Below, one piece after another: positions 40,258-48,558 of a stretch of DNA of 57,781 bases. The notes below the pieces were generated by a model. The model had not been told where the DNA came from. It ran no database searches and saw only the letters and a program-made list of their open reading frames with translations. How positions within the stretch are numbered: position 1 is the first letter of the stretch; each line of letters begins with the position of its first letter. This DNA comes from Elusimicrobiota bacterium (lineage in GTDB: Bacteria; Elusimicrobiota; Elusimicrobia; JACQJP01). The position numbers were made by a program, and so were the translations under genes. The stretch is from the NCBI GenBank assembly GCA_016204975.1, contig JACQJP010000022.1:1-57781 (forward strand), written 5' to 3'.

Positions 40258-42220
40258 AAAAAACCTTTGCATCCTGGCAATTTTTCTCACCGTCCTGATT
40301 CAATACTCCCCGGCGCTCCTCTCATCCCACACCTACTTTCAGGGAGACCTGACCTACCTGACCCATCCCTGGAGAACGCTCACCGCCGAAATGCTTCAGC
40401 GGGGGGAGCTTCCCCTGTGGAATCCCTACGCCTATTTTGGAATTCCCCTGGCGGCCAATCTGCAGTCCGGCGTTTACTATCCACCCTCCCTCCTCTTTGC
40501 CCTGTTTCCCTTCGCCTCCGCCCTCAAGCTCTACCACCTGCTGCACTACTTCCTGGGCGGATTCTTCGCCTTCCTCTGGATGCGCTCCTGGGGATTTCCC
40601 CGTTCAGGATCCCTGGCGGCCTCCTTTCCGTTTTATCTGGGGGGCTTTCTCTGGACCCGCCTGGAGTTTCCCAACCACCTGGGGGCGCTCATTTGGCTGC
40701 CCCTGCTGCTTCTGTTTTTCCGGAAAGGCGCGGGGGGCGGTCCGGGACTCACCCTCAGCCTCACCCTCAGCCTCTTGGCGGGGTATCCCCAAACTACCCT
40801 CGGAGCTCTGCCCTTCCTGTGGCTGCTTCAGCTTCTCTTCCGCAAAGCGAAACGGAGTTTGCGCGAAGAACTCCAACTCCTACCCTGCATCACATTGGGC
40901 ATCCTGGCCGGCGCCGTGCTCTTGGCACCGGCCGGGGAGCTTTTTCTCCGGTCCCAGCGCCATCTCCAGGGGCTCCCCGGATCGGTCATTACTGCCCATT
41001 CCCTGGTTCCGGCGGATTTTTTGGGGCTTTTCTCCCCCTGGTTCCAGCAAGAGGTGCCTTACTGGAAGGCCCGGCTTTTCTGGGGGAAAACCCTTTACCT
41101 AGGCATCCTCCCGACCTTCTTGGCCGGCCTGGGCTTCCTCTATCTGCGTCGGATCCAAAAAATCGCGGCTCTCCTCTACCTCGCCCTCACTGCGCTGCTT
41201 CTGCTGGGAAATTCTACCCCTCTCTCCGACGCCCTCTGGAGGCACCTCCCGCCGCTCTCATGGATCCGCTACCCCGCCAACTGGGGCTATCTCTTGGCTC
41301 CCTGCGCGATGTTGCTGATCGGGTCCGCCGCGCGGCACCTGCCCCGAGCGGTCCGATGGATGCTCCTGGCAATCCCGCTGGAACTCCTCCTCTACGGATA
41401 TGGCCATCAAAAAACCATCCCCTCGGACTACTTCCCTGAAAAAGGCTCCCTGGTCCGCTTCCTCCAATCCCGGCAGGGAAGCCACCGCATTTTCCATACC
41501 CCCCAAGCGGAGGCCGTCTCCACCGCCTACGGACCGACCGAGGAGCAGGCTTTTCGGAACTTCAAAAAACTCCTGCCCGGAATGACCGGGGCCCCCTACC
41601 ATCTCTCCACGGCCGGCGGCATCGGAGAGCCCCTGATCCCGTACCTCTCGGAGAATACACAAGAGCTCCTAAAATCCAGAAGCTCGCTACGGGAACTCGC
41701 ACCCCTCCTTCCCAAGACGGACATCTCGCTGGTGCTGGCCCCTTATCCGCCCTCCGCAGAGCTTCGGGCACCCGCCGGGGCCCCAGAGGGTCCCAGCGTG
41801 CTGGCGCCCTCCGCTACCCAAACCTCCAAGCTCTCCTATCTAGGCCGCCGGGGTGGCTGGCATCTCTACGCCCCTCCCACCCCCCCCGCCAGGGCCTACT
41901 GGTCCCGGGCAGAGTTTGAGGCGATCCAGCCGCTCCACTTTGTGCAGAAAACCGAGAGCCACCTCCTCTTCCAAGGCGCCGCCCCCGAGGAGGGCTGGGT
42001 AACGATCTCCCAAACCTTTTACCCGGGATGGAAAATCTACGTCAACGGCAAAGAAAGAGAAATTCAAAAAAGCGCTCTCGGATTTCCCCAGGTGCCTGTC
42101 GAGGTCGGGCCCATTCAGATCCAGATGCGCTACGAGCCCTTATCCTTTCTGGTGGGCCTAGCTATTACCGCCGCAACCTTGTTGGGAATCTTAATACCCG
42201 GACTTTTGCAAAAATATTGA
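40232..42220 (+). CDS. YfhO-type large membrane protein, first copy
   Basis: Product of 662 residues with about twelve helices. The pattern GDLTYLTHPWR...LPLWNPYAYFGIPLAANLQSGVYYPPSLLF matches the YfhO (GT-C-like) family, whose members are thought to move sugars from lipid carriers. A periplasmic C-terminal domain (about 400-630) precedes a last helix. An S-type 19-codon insert lies at about residues 507-525. The final residues GLLQKY and the stop codon come from the terminal repeat of element B3. The start could also be ATG 40247. Function is not established. Confidence 0.7.
   Translation: MSGFKMHSKKNLCILAIFLTVLIQYSPALLSSHTYFQGDLTYLTHPWRTLTAEMLQRGELPLWNPYAYFGIPLAANLQSGVYYPPSLLFALFPFASALKLYHLLHYFLGGFFAFLWMRSWGFPRSGSLAASFPFYLGGFLWTRLEFPNHLGALIWLPLLLLFFRKGAGGGPGLTLSLTLSLLAGYPQTTLGALPFLWLLQLLFRKAKRSLREELQLLPCITLGILAGAVLLAPAGELFLRSQRHLQGLPGSVITAHSLVPADFLGLFSPWFQQEVPYWKARLFWGKTLYLGILPTFLAGLGFLYLRRIQKIAALLYLALTALLLLGNSTPLSDALWRHLPPLSWIRYPANWGYLLAPCAMLLIGSAARHLPRAVRWMLLAIPLELLLYGYGHQKTIPSDYFPEKGSLVRFLQSRQGSHRIFHTPQAEAVSTAYGPTEEQAFRNFKKLLPGMTGAPYHLSTAGGIGEPLIPYLSENTQELLKSRSSLRELAPLLPKTDISLVLAPYPPSAELRAPAGAPEGPSVLAPSATQTSKLSYLGRRGGWHLYAPPTPPARAYWSRAEFEAIQPLHFVQKTESHLLFQGAAPEEGWVTISQTFYPGWKIYVNGKEREIQKSALGFPQVPVEVGPIQIQMRYEPLSFLVGLAITAATLLGILIPGLLQKY
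41749..41814 (+). repeat. S-type 57-bp in-frame insert in the YfhO-type gene
   Basis: GCCCTCCGC occurs at 41749-41757 and 41806-41814, 57 bp apart. The insert codes for PSAELRAPAGAPEGPSVLA, in the same frame as the ompH copy. Confidence 0.75.
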
Positions 42221-42390
42221 GAGGAGGGATGGCCGGGGATTGCCTGGAGAAAAACCTGTTTGGCTTGGCCCTGGGCTACGAGCGAAGCGAGAGCCAAGCC
42301 AAACTCGGGAGCGAGCCTCGCAAATGGCGAGCGTTTTTCGAAAGGCAACCCCGGACAGACCCCCTAAAGTACCTCTTTGCAAAAGTCCGG
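42197..42390 (+). repeat. Long-hairpin MITE-like element, type B copy 3 (B3)
   Basis: Bounded by CCGGACTTTTGCAAAA and TTTGCAAAAGTCCGG, with same orientation as B2. The centre differs from B1/B2 (GGCTTGGCCCTGGGCTACG paired with GAGAGCCAAGCC). It supplies the 3' end of the gene before it and ends 7 bp before the start codon of the next. Confidence 0.82.
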
Positions 42391-42397
42391 TGCGAAT

Positions 42398-44365
42398 ATG
42401 CTTAGGTGCCGAGAGCTGGCGCTGATCGCGGGAATTTTCCTGCTTTGGATCCTATGGGATTTTCCATGGGTCCTCACCCAACCCCACAGAACCTTCTCCA
42501 ACTACGGCGACCTCTATGCCTACCACCTTCCGCTGCGCCACGGCGTCTCGGCAAGTCTACAGGAAGGAAGGCTGCCCTTTTGGAATCCTTCCCTATTCCT
42601 GGGAACCCCCCTGTTGGCCAATCCCCAGTCCGCCGTCCTCTATCCCGGATCCCTTCTCTTCTATTTCCTGCCCACCCTGCAGGCCATGAACCTCACCCTG
42701 CTCGCCCATCTTTTCCTGGCGGCCCTGGGAACCTACGTCCTGGCCCGGCAGTGGAGGCTTTCTCCCCTGGGGGCTCTATGGCTGGCCGCCGCCTACGCTC
42801 TCAGCCCATTCGTCCTATTTCGCATTCCGCAAGGGGTTCCTACCCTTCTTTTTTCCCTCAGCTGGATTCCCTGGATCTGGACCTGTTATTTCACCCGACG
42901 CACGGTCCCATTGGGGTTTCTGCTGGCCTTGCAACTTCTCTCCGGACACCCGCAGTTTTTTCTCATTAACCTGATCGGACTGTTCCTCTTTTCCATCCTA
43001 AAGCCACCGCGCCTCCCGCGCGTGACCTCCCTGGCCCTGGCCGCCCTGCTCAGTTTTTTCCTGTGCCTTCCGCAGATCTATCTGACGTGGGAATTTCTTC
43101 TTCAGTCGGTGCGCACCCATTGGCCCGTCTCGCTCTATGCCTCCGCCTACTCCGTCTCCCCGGCGCAGTGGTGGGTCCTGCTGTGGCCCGATGCCTTCGG
43201 AAACCCCCAAGCCGGCAGCTTTCACCTTCCCACCCCCTCCGAATTTTTCGAATCCTATAGCCTCTACCTGGGACTTCTCCCTCTGGGCTTCGCTCTCTGG
43301 GGACTCTTTCAAAACCGATCTCTTAGAAGCCCCCTCTTGGCCCTGATCGCTGCCGGAGTTTTCTTCGCCTCCGGAAGCCACAACCCGCTGCACCCCCTGC
43401 TGCTCAAACTCCCCATCTTGGGGATGCTGAGAACGCCTGCCAGGTTCGAGCTTCTGCTCATCTGGGGCCTGTTGCTGGCCGCCGGATACGGCTGGAAAAA
43501 ATGGGAGTCCAGTAAAAAAGTGAAAAGGGCATGGAAGCTGCTGTTTCTTGGCCTAACCCTAGCGGATCTCCTGGGCTGGGGAAGGGCCTACCTCTCTTCC
43601 CAGGATGCCTCGCCGTATCTCAAACCCCATCCCGCCATGGTCCGCCTCTCCGGCGCCCGCATCGCCACCCACCCGGACTTGAACGCCAACAAAAGCCTGC
43701 TGTACCGCCTGGCGAACGCCTCGGGCTATGAGGCCTTCTACCTGGCCCGCTACGCCTATTGGACCTCCCGCAGCCAAGGACGCCCCGCCGCCGATGCCAG
43801 CCGCGTCTACCTCACCAACTACCCCACTGCGGGGATGGACCTGCTGGGCATCCAGTACTACCTGACGCCACACCTACTGCCCCGCCAAAAACCCTGGCGG
43901 CGCTTTCCGGGGCTCGCCTTATATAAAAACGAGCGGGCCCGGCCACCCGTTTATCTCCTTCAGGACGACTCCGGCATAGCAGAAGTTTCTTGGAGCAACC
44001 CCGAACCGGAAAGGTGGATCGCCTCCATCCCCAACTCCTCGCTGCCCGCCAGATTGATTCTTTCGGTGCCCCTCTACCCCGGCTGGAGAGCCTATGGGGA
44101 GGGAGCTCCCCGCGAACCTTCCCTTTATCGGGGGCTTCTGCAAAGCTATAATCTCGCTGCCCCAAGGGATCCCGGTTCCATGCGAACCCAGAGCCGAATT
44201 GCCATCCGCTACTGGCCGCCCTACTGGGAACTCTGCCTGGCACCCCTGCTCGCGGTCCTGGCCTGCGGGACCCGACTACGGTCGGGGAGTGCCGGCTCCA
44301 CACGCCTTCGGGGTCTGGCCTGGGCCTGGAGCCTTTTCTGGAGAATGAAAACACCGCAACCATGA
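42398..44365 (+). CDS. YfhO-type large membrane protein, second copy
   Basis: Product of 655 residues, a paralogue of the gene at 40232: YGDLYAYHLPLRHGV...RLPFWNPSLFLGTPLLANPQSAVLYPGSLLF, then about eleven helices and a C-terminal periplasmic part. The ATG at 42398 is preferred; a TTG at 42377 would start inside repeat B3. The last about 35 residues contain a P-type insert (GTRLRSGSAGSTRLRGLAW), read on the opposite strand of the element compared with recG and pilM. Substrate unknown; probably part of surface glycan assembly. Confidence 0.7.
   Translation: MLRCRELALIAGIFLLWILWDFPWVLTQPHRTFSNYGDLYAYHLPLRHGVSASLQEGRLPFWNPSLFLGTPLLANPQSAVLYPGSLLFYFLPTLQAMNLTLLAHLFLAALGTYVLARQWRLSPLGALWLAAAYALSPFVLFRIPQGVPTLLFSLSWIPWIWTCYFTRRTVPLGFLLALQLLSGHPQFFLINLIGLFLFSILKPPRLPRVTSLALAALLSFFLCLPQIYLTWEFLLQSVRTHWPVSLYASAYSVSPAQWWVLLWPDAFGNPQAGSFHLPTPSEFFESYSLYLGLLPLGFALWGLFQNRSLRSPLLALIAAGVFFASGSHNPLHPLLLKLPILGMLRTPARFELLLIWGLLLAAGYGWKKWESSKKVKRAWKLLFLGLTLADLLGWGRAYLSSQDASPYLKPHPAMVRLSGARIATHPDLNANKSLLYRLANASGYEAFYLARYAYWTSRSQGRPAADASRVYLTNYPTAGMDLLGIQYYLTPHLLPRQKPWRRFPGLALYKNERARPPVYLLQDDSGIAEVSWSNPEPERWIASIPNSSLPARLILSVPLYPGWRAYGEGAPREPSLYRGLLQSYNLAAPRDPGSMRTQSRIAIRYWPPYWELCLAPLLAVLACGTRLRSGSAGSTRLRGLAWAWSLFWRMKTPQP
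44258..44322 (+). repeat. P-type 57-bp in-frame insert near the 3' end of the second YfhO-type gene
   Basis: CTGGCCTG occurs at 44258-44265 and 44315-44322, 57 bp apart. The interior shows the shared hairpin CCCGACTACGGTCGGG. Translated in a different frame and strand from the recG/pilM copies, so the peptide itself is not conserved. Confidence 0.78.
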
Positions 44366-45348
44366 GGACAAAAAAAACCGCCAGGCTGCTGCTGAGCCTT
44401 TTTTTGAGCGCCCTGCTGTTGGGCTGGGTCCTCAGAGGAGTCCAGTGGCAGGAATTTCTTCAAACCCTATCCAAAGCCCGCTGGCATTGGATTTTTCCCT
44501 TAGGGCTGCTCGTCTATTTTGAGGCCTACCTCCGTGCGATCCGATGGGCTCTCATTTTGAGCTCCCAAAAGACCGCCTCCGCAAAAATCACCTTTCCCGC
44601 CCTCGCCATCGGCCTGGCCTGCAATAACCTGCTCCCCTTCCGCGCCGGGGAGTTCCTCCGAGCCTATCTGGTCAGCAAAAAGCTGCAGCTTCCCAAACTC
44701 ACCTGCTTGGCCACGGTCATCACCGAAAGGCTCTTCGATCTGACCATTTTGGCCACCCTCTTTCTGGTCACCCTCCCCCAGCACCCGACCCTCCCCTGGG
44801 TGGAAAGGGTCCACTCCCATGTCTGGGTCGTCCTGGTGGTCTCGCTGCTTCTGCTTTTATTCGGAGCCCTCTTCCTGAAGAGGCTCATGGCCTTTCCGAA
44901 AATCGCCGCAACCCTTCAGGCACATCCCCAGGTCCAAGCCTCTTTGTCCCGCATCGAGCGGGGCCTGGCCTCGGCACAACCTCTCCGGCGCTTCGCCTCC
45001 ATTCTGGCCCTGAGCCTCACCATCTGGAGCATCGATTTCTTTTTGTTTACCCTCATGGCGCAGGTCCTGCCGGGGCTCCAGGGGACTCCCCCCATCACCT
45101 TCGCCTTCGTCCTGGCGGCGGCGGCCTTCTCCACCGCCATCCCGGCGGCCCCGGGCTACATCGGCACCTTTGAGTTCGCCGTCACGGAGGCTCTCAAACT
45201 CCATCAAATCCCCCACACCCTGGCCTTTAGTTACGCCGTGATTCTGCACCTGGCGGGGTACCTCTTTACCGTCTCTCTGGGTATCTTCTTTTTTTTCCGT
45301 CTAGGCACGGGAATGGAGAAGCTCACCGCCCAGGCGCAGGAAGGTTGA
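44362..45348 (+). CDS. Lysylphosphatidylglycerol synthase TM-region (YbhN/AglD-like) protein
   Basis: Integral membrane protein of 328 residues with about eight helices and the UPF0104 signatures ACNNLLPFRAGEFLRAYLVSK and FSTAIPAAPGYIGTFEFAVTEAL. Members are described as flippase-like or accessory to lipid-linked sugar pathways. It lacks the soluble synthetase domain of MprF, so lysine transfer is not expected. The start overlaps the preceding gene's stop. Confidence 0.78.
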   Translation: MRTKKTARLLLSLFLSALLLGWVLRGVQWQEFLQTLSKARWHWIFPLGLLVYFEAYLRAIRWALILSSQKTASAKITFPALAIGLACNNLLPFRAGEFLRAYLVSKKLQLPKLTCLATVITERLFDLTILATLFLVTLPQHPTLPWVERVHSHVWVVLVVSLLLLLFGALFLKRLMAFPKIAATLQAHPQVQASLSRIERGLASAQPLRRFASILALSLTIWSIDFFLFTLMAQVLPGLQGTPPITFAFVLAAAAFSTAIPAAPGYIGTFEFAVTEALKLHQIPHTLAFSYAVILHLAGYLFTVSLGIFFFFRLGTGMEKLTAQAQEG

Positions 45349-45352
45349 CCCC

Positions 45353-47272
45353 ATGTGCGGAATCGCCGGCCTTTGCAGCGCTCCCAGACCTCTGTCCTCC
45401 CAGTCCTCACAGATCCTCCAGGCCATGACCGATGCGCTCCTGCACCGAGGACCGGATCAGGAGGGGTTTTATCGGAAAGACTCCGTCGCCCTGGGGGTCC
45501 GCAGACTCCGGATCATAGATCTCAAGACCGGAGACCAGCCCATCTCCAACGAGGACGAAACGGTCTGGGTGGTCTTGAATGGAGAAATCTACAACTACCA
45601 GGAGCTCCGGGAGCTTCTGGAAGGCCTGGGGCATCGTTTCAAGACCCAAAGCGATACGGAAACCATCGTCCATCTTTATGAAGAGTACGGTGAGGGATGC
45701 GTCCGATATCTGCGCGGGATGTTCGCCTTCGCCCTATGGGACGAGAGGAAAAAACAGCTCCTGCTGGCGCGGGACCGCCTGGGCAAAAAACCGCTGTTCT
45801 ATTTTGAAATGGGGGGGGAGCTGGCCTTCGCCTCCGAGATGCAGGGGCTCCTGCCCCACCCGCGCCTGCCCAGGCAAATCAATCTGGCGGCCATCGATCT
45901 CTACCTCTCCCTGCAGTACATCCCCAGCCCTCAGAGCATCTTGGAAGGGGTCCAAAAGCTGCCGCCGGCCCACACCCTGCTGTTTCAAGATGGCGTGTGC
46001 CGCCTCCAAAGATACTGGGAGCTGCCGGTGGGAAAGACCCTCGCCTTAAACTTTTCCGAAACGAAGGCGCTTCTTCTGGAAAAGCTGAAGGAGGCAGTCC
46101 GGCTGCGCATGATCTCGGAAGTCCCCTTGGGCGCCTTTCTTTCCGGAGGAATAGATTCCAGCTGCGTGGTGGCCTTGATGAGCGAGCTCTCCCCGCGCCC
46201 CGTTAAGACCTTCTCCATCGGCTTTACGGAAAGAGATTTTTCCGAACTGGCTTACGCCCGCCACGCAGCCCGGCACTTCGGATGCGACCACCATGAACTC
46301 ATCGTCCGAGCCGAGATGAGCGATGTGCTTTCGAAGCTCGCCCGGCACTATGGAGAACCCTACGCCGACTCCAGCGCCCTTCCCAGCTACTATGTCGCCC
46401 GGGAGACAAGGAAAAGCGTCACCGTGGCCTTAAACGGCGACGGGGGGGACGAGACCTTTGCGGGATACCTGCGTTACCGGGCCATGCTCCTTTTGAACCA
46501 GCTCCCCTTGAGTTCCTTGCCGGGCTTCTCCTTTTTCCAGGCCCTCTCCCGGCGCCTTCCGGAAAGGCGCGCCCCCCTGGGGCTTCTATGGCGCCTGAAG
46601 AGGTTCAGCCAAATCGCCTCGGAACCTCCCCAGGCCCGATACCTGTCCACCCTCCGTTACTTCTCAGACCGCGAGAAAGACGAGATCTATTCCCCCTGGA
46701 TGAAGGAAAAAATTCGAGGACCCGATCTTAGCCCAGGAGCCCTTTCCCGCGCAGAGGGTTACCTAAACGCCCTGTTCCAGGAATGCTCGGGGGAAGAGAA
46801 ACTCCGGCAGATGCTGTATGTGGACTTAAAGTCCTATCTTCCGGAGTGCCTCATGGCCAAGATGGACATCGCCAGCATGGCCAACTCCCTCGAGACCCGC
46901 TCCCCCTTCCTAGACCACCGGTTCGTGGAGTTCGCCTACCAGATCCCCGACCCCTGGAAACTGAACCGGCCCTGGAGCTCAAAATGGATCCTACGCCAGG
47001 CCTTTAAAGACCGCCTGCCGAAAAAAATCTATTCCCGAGGAAAACAGGGCTTCTCCATTCCCGTGGGCCAGTGGCTGCGCACCTCTCTCAAAGAGAGGCT
47101 CGTCGAAACGGTCCTTTCCCCCCAGGCTCTGGCACGCCCCTACTTTGATCCCTCCGCCCTCCGGCAGATGGTCCGCCTCCACCTGGAGGGAAAAAGGGAG
47201 TTCGGATACCAACTCTGGGCCCTTCTGATGCTGGAGCTCTGGCACCAGGAGATTCTGGAAAAGAGATCGTGA
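45353..47272 (+). CDS. asnB: Glutamine-hydrolysing asparagine synthase (AsnB type)
   Basis: The glutaminase domain begins with the catalytic C2 (MCGIAGLC) and has RGPDQEGFY and LNGEIYNYQELRELLEGLGHRFKTQSDTE; the synthetase domain has the PP-loop FLSGGIDSSCVVALMSE and LNGDGGDETFAGYLRY. At 639 residues it is the length of AsnB paralogues found in polysaccharide clusters. It may make asparagine or amidate a sugar or lipid head group here; context favours the latter slightly. The start is 4 bp after the preceding stop with AAGG upstream. Confidence 0.88.
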   Translation: MCGIAGLCSAPRPLSSQSSQILQAMTDALLHRGPDQEGFYRKDSVALGVRRLRIIDLKTGDQPISNEDETVWVVLNGEIYNYQELRELLEGLGHRFKTQSDTETIVHLYEEYGEGCVRYLRGMFAFALWDERKKQLLLARDRLGKKPLFYFEMGGELAFASEMQGLLPHPRLPRQINLAAIDLYLSLQYIPSPQSILEGVQKLPPAHTLLFQDGVCRLQRYWELPVGKTLALNFSETKALLLEKLKEAVRLRMISEVPLGAFLSGGIDSSCVVALMSELSPRPVKTFSIGFTERDFSELAYARHAARHFGCDHHELIVRAEMSDVLSKLARHYGEPYADSSALPSYYVARETRKSVTVALNGDGGDETFAGYLRYRAMLLLNQLPLSSLPGFSFFQALSRRLPERRAPLGLLWRLKRFSQIASEPPQARYLSTLRYFSDREKDEIYSPWMKEKIRGPDLSPGALSRAEGYLNALFQECSGEEKLRQMLYVDLKSYLPECLMAKMDIASMANSLETRSPFLDHRFVEFAYQIPDPWKLNRPWSSKWILRQAFKDRLPKKIYSRGKQGFSIPVGQWLRTSLKERLVETVLSPQALARPYFDPSALRQMVRLHLEGKREFGYQLWALLMLELWHQEILEKRS

Positions 47273-47276
47273 GAGA

Positions 47277-47493
47277 TGGACTTTTGCAAATTTATGGAGA
47301 AGGGGATGGCTGGGGATTTGCCCTGCAGACCCCGTAGTGGAGTGGACTTCGCTGCAGTTTTGGCGATCCGTTCGGACACCAGCCGAAGGCTGCGTGGGAC
47401 CCTCTGGGGGAAACCGACGGGACTGGTTTCCCGGGGTCCGGGGGCTAAGGGCAAACCCCAGACAGGACCCCAATTCCATTTTGCAAAAGTCCA
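47277..47493 (+). repeat. Long-hairpin MITE-like element, type A copy 3 (A3)
   Basis: TGGACTTTTGCAAA to TTTTGCAAAAGTCCA, 217 bp, between asnB and the next glycosyltransferase. Compared with A1 it lacks the TGGCCAGGG...CCGACGGGG segment of the left arm and also the matching part of the right arm, but has about 51 extra bases near 47339-47396. TTAGA follows the right end. Confidence 0.85.
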
Positions 47494-47499
47494 CTTAGA

Positions 47500-48558
47500 A
47501 TGCCCAAAAATATTCTCATAATTAAACTGGGGGCGATGGGGGACGTGCTCCGCTCCACCTCCCTGCTGAAACCCCTCAAGAAGAAATACCCACGCCGCTG
47601 CATCCACTGGCTGAGCGACCCCGCCTCCCGTGCGATCCTCAAAAAAAACCCGGAAATAGCCTTTCTGCACCTGCGCAGCGCCTCCACCCAAAAAAATCTC
47701 CGGAGGTTCCCCTTCGAACTGGTTCTCAACATGGATGAGGAACCGGCCGCCTGCGCGTTGTTTCACACCCTTCGCTTTGAGCGCTGGATCGGGGCCACTC
47801 TCGACGAGAACGGCCAAAGGCACTACACCCCGGAGAGCGCCCCCTACTTCCAAATGGGAATCCTTGGCCGAGACCCCGACGCAAGCCTGGCGACCGCCAA
47901 CCGCCTCAAACGCGCCAACACCCAAAGCTATCAAAGGCTGTGGGGGGGGATTCTCCAGCTGGATCTGTCCCGATACCCGCAAGACTACGCTTCCTTCCTT
48001 CCCATCCCAGCCCGCGCCCTCTCCTTCGCCCGAGGCTGGGCCCGGGAGCATGGCCTCACCAGGAGGGGTGCCCCCACGGTCGGAGTCAACCTGGGCTGCG
48101 GCAGGCGATGGATCTCCCGCCAGCCCTCCCTCACACGCTGTGAAGAGATCATCCGCGCCATCCTCAAAGAAACGGAGTTTCGGGTGCTTCTTTTGGGAGG
48201 TCCGGAAGAAAAAGAGCGAAATGGGAAGATTGCCAAAAACCTGCGGTCCCATCCGCGCTTCACCAGAACCCCAACCGACCTCTCCCTGGAACAGTTCTTT
48301 GCCGTCTGCCGACTCTGCGACAGCCTCCTCACCACCGACACCCTGGCCATGCATGTCGCAGTCGCCCTGCGCAAAGGCGTGGTCACCCTCTTCGGCCCCA
48401 CCGCCCACCAAGAAACGGAGCTCTACGGCCGCGGGGTGCATCTCGGGTCCCCCGAACCGTGTGCCTGCACCTACCTCCCCAAATGCACCCAGCCTCGGCA
48501 CTGCATGGATCAGATCCCTACCTCAGCCATCCTCCAAGCCCTGCGCCGCTATACATGA
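47500..48558 (+). CDS. Glycosyltransferase family 9 (heptosyltransferase-like)
   Basis: Product of 352 residues with the GT9 features ILIIKLGAMGDVLRSTSLLKPLKKKYP at the N-terminus, VGVNLGCGRRWISR, and the donor-site segment DSLLTTDTLAMHVAVALRKGVVTLFGPT. Enzymes of this family add heptose or related sugars to the LPS core. It ends with a cysteine-rich stretch (CACTYLPKCTQPRHCM), often seen in the family. The ATG is 6 bp after repeat A3. Confidence 0.85.
   Translation: MPKNILIIKLGAMGDVLRSTSLLKPLKKKYPRRCIHWLSDPASRAILKKNPEIAFLHLRSASTQKNLRRFPFELVLNMDEEPAACALFHTLRFERWIGATLDENGQRHYTPESAPYFQMGILGRDPDASLATANRLKRANTQSYQRLWGGILQLDLSRYPQDYASFLPIPARALSFARGWAREHGLTRRGAPTVGVNLGCGRRWISRQPSLTRCEEIIRAILKETEFRVLLLGGPEEKERNGKIAKNLRSHPRFTRTPTDLSLEQFFAVCRLCDSLLTTDTLAMHVAVALRKGVVTLFGPTAHQETELYGRGVHLGSPEPCACTYLPKCTQPRHCMDQIPTSAILQALRRYT

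Noticed and set aside
44362-45348. MprF-type lysylphosphatidylglycerol synthase
   Set aside because: Only the membrane region is present; the C-terminal aminoacyl transferase domain is absent.
7457-47493. CRISPR array as explanation for the repeats
   Set aside because: Copies are far apart, 190-240 bp long and palindromic, with no regular spacers or cas genes.
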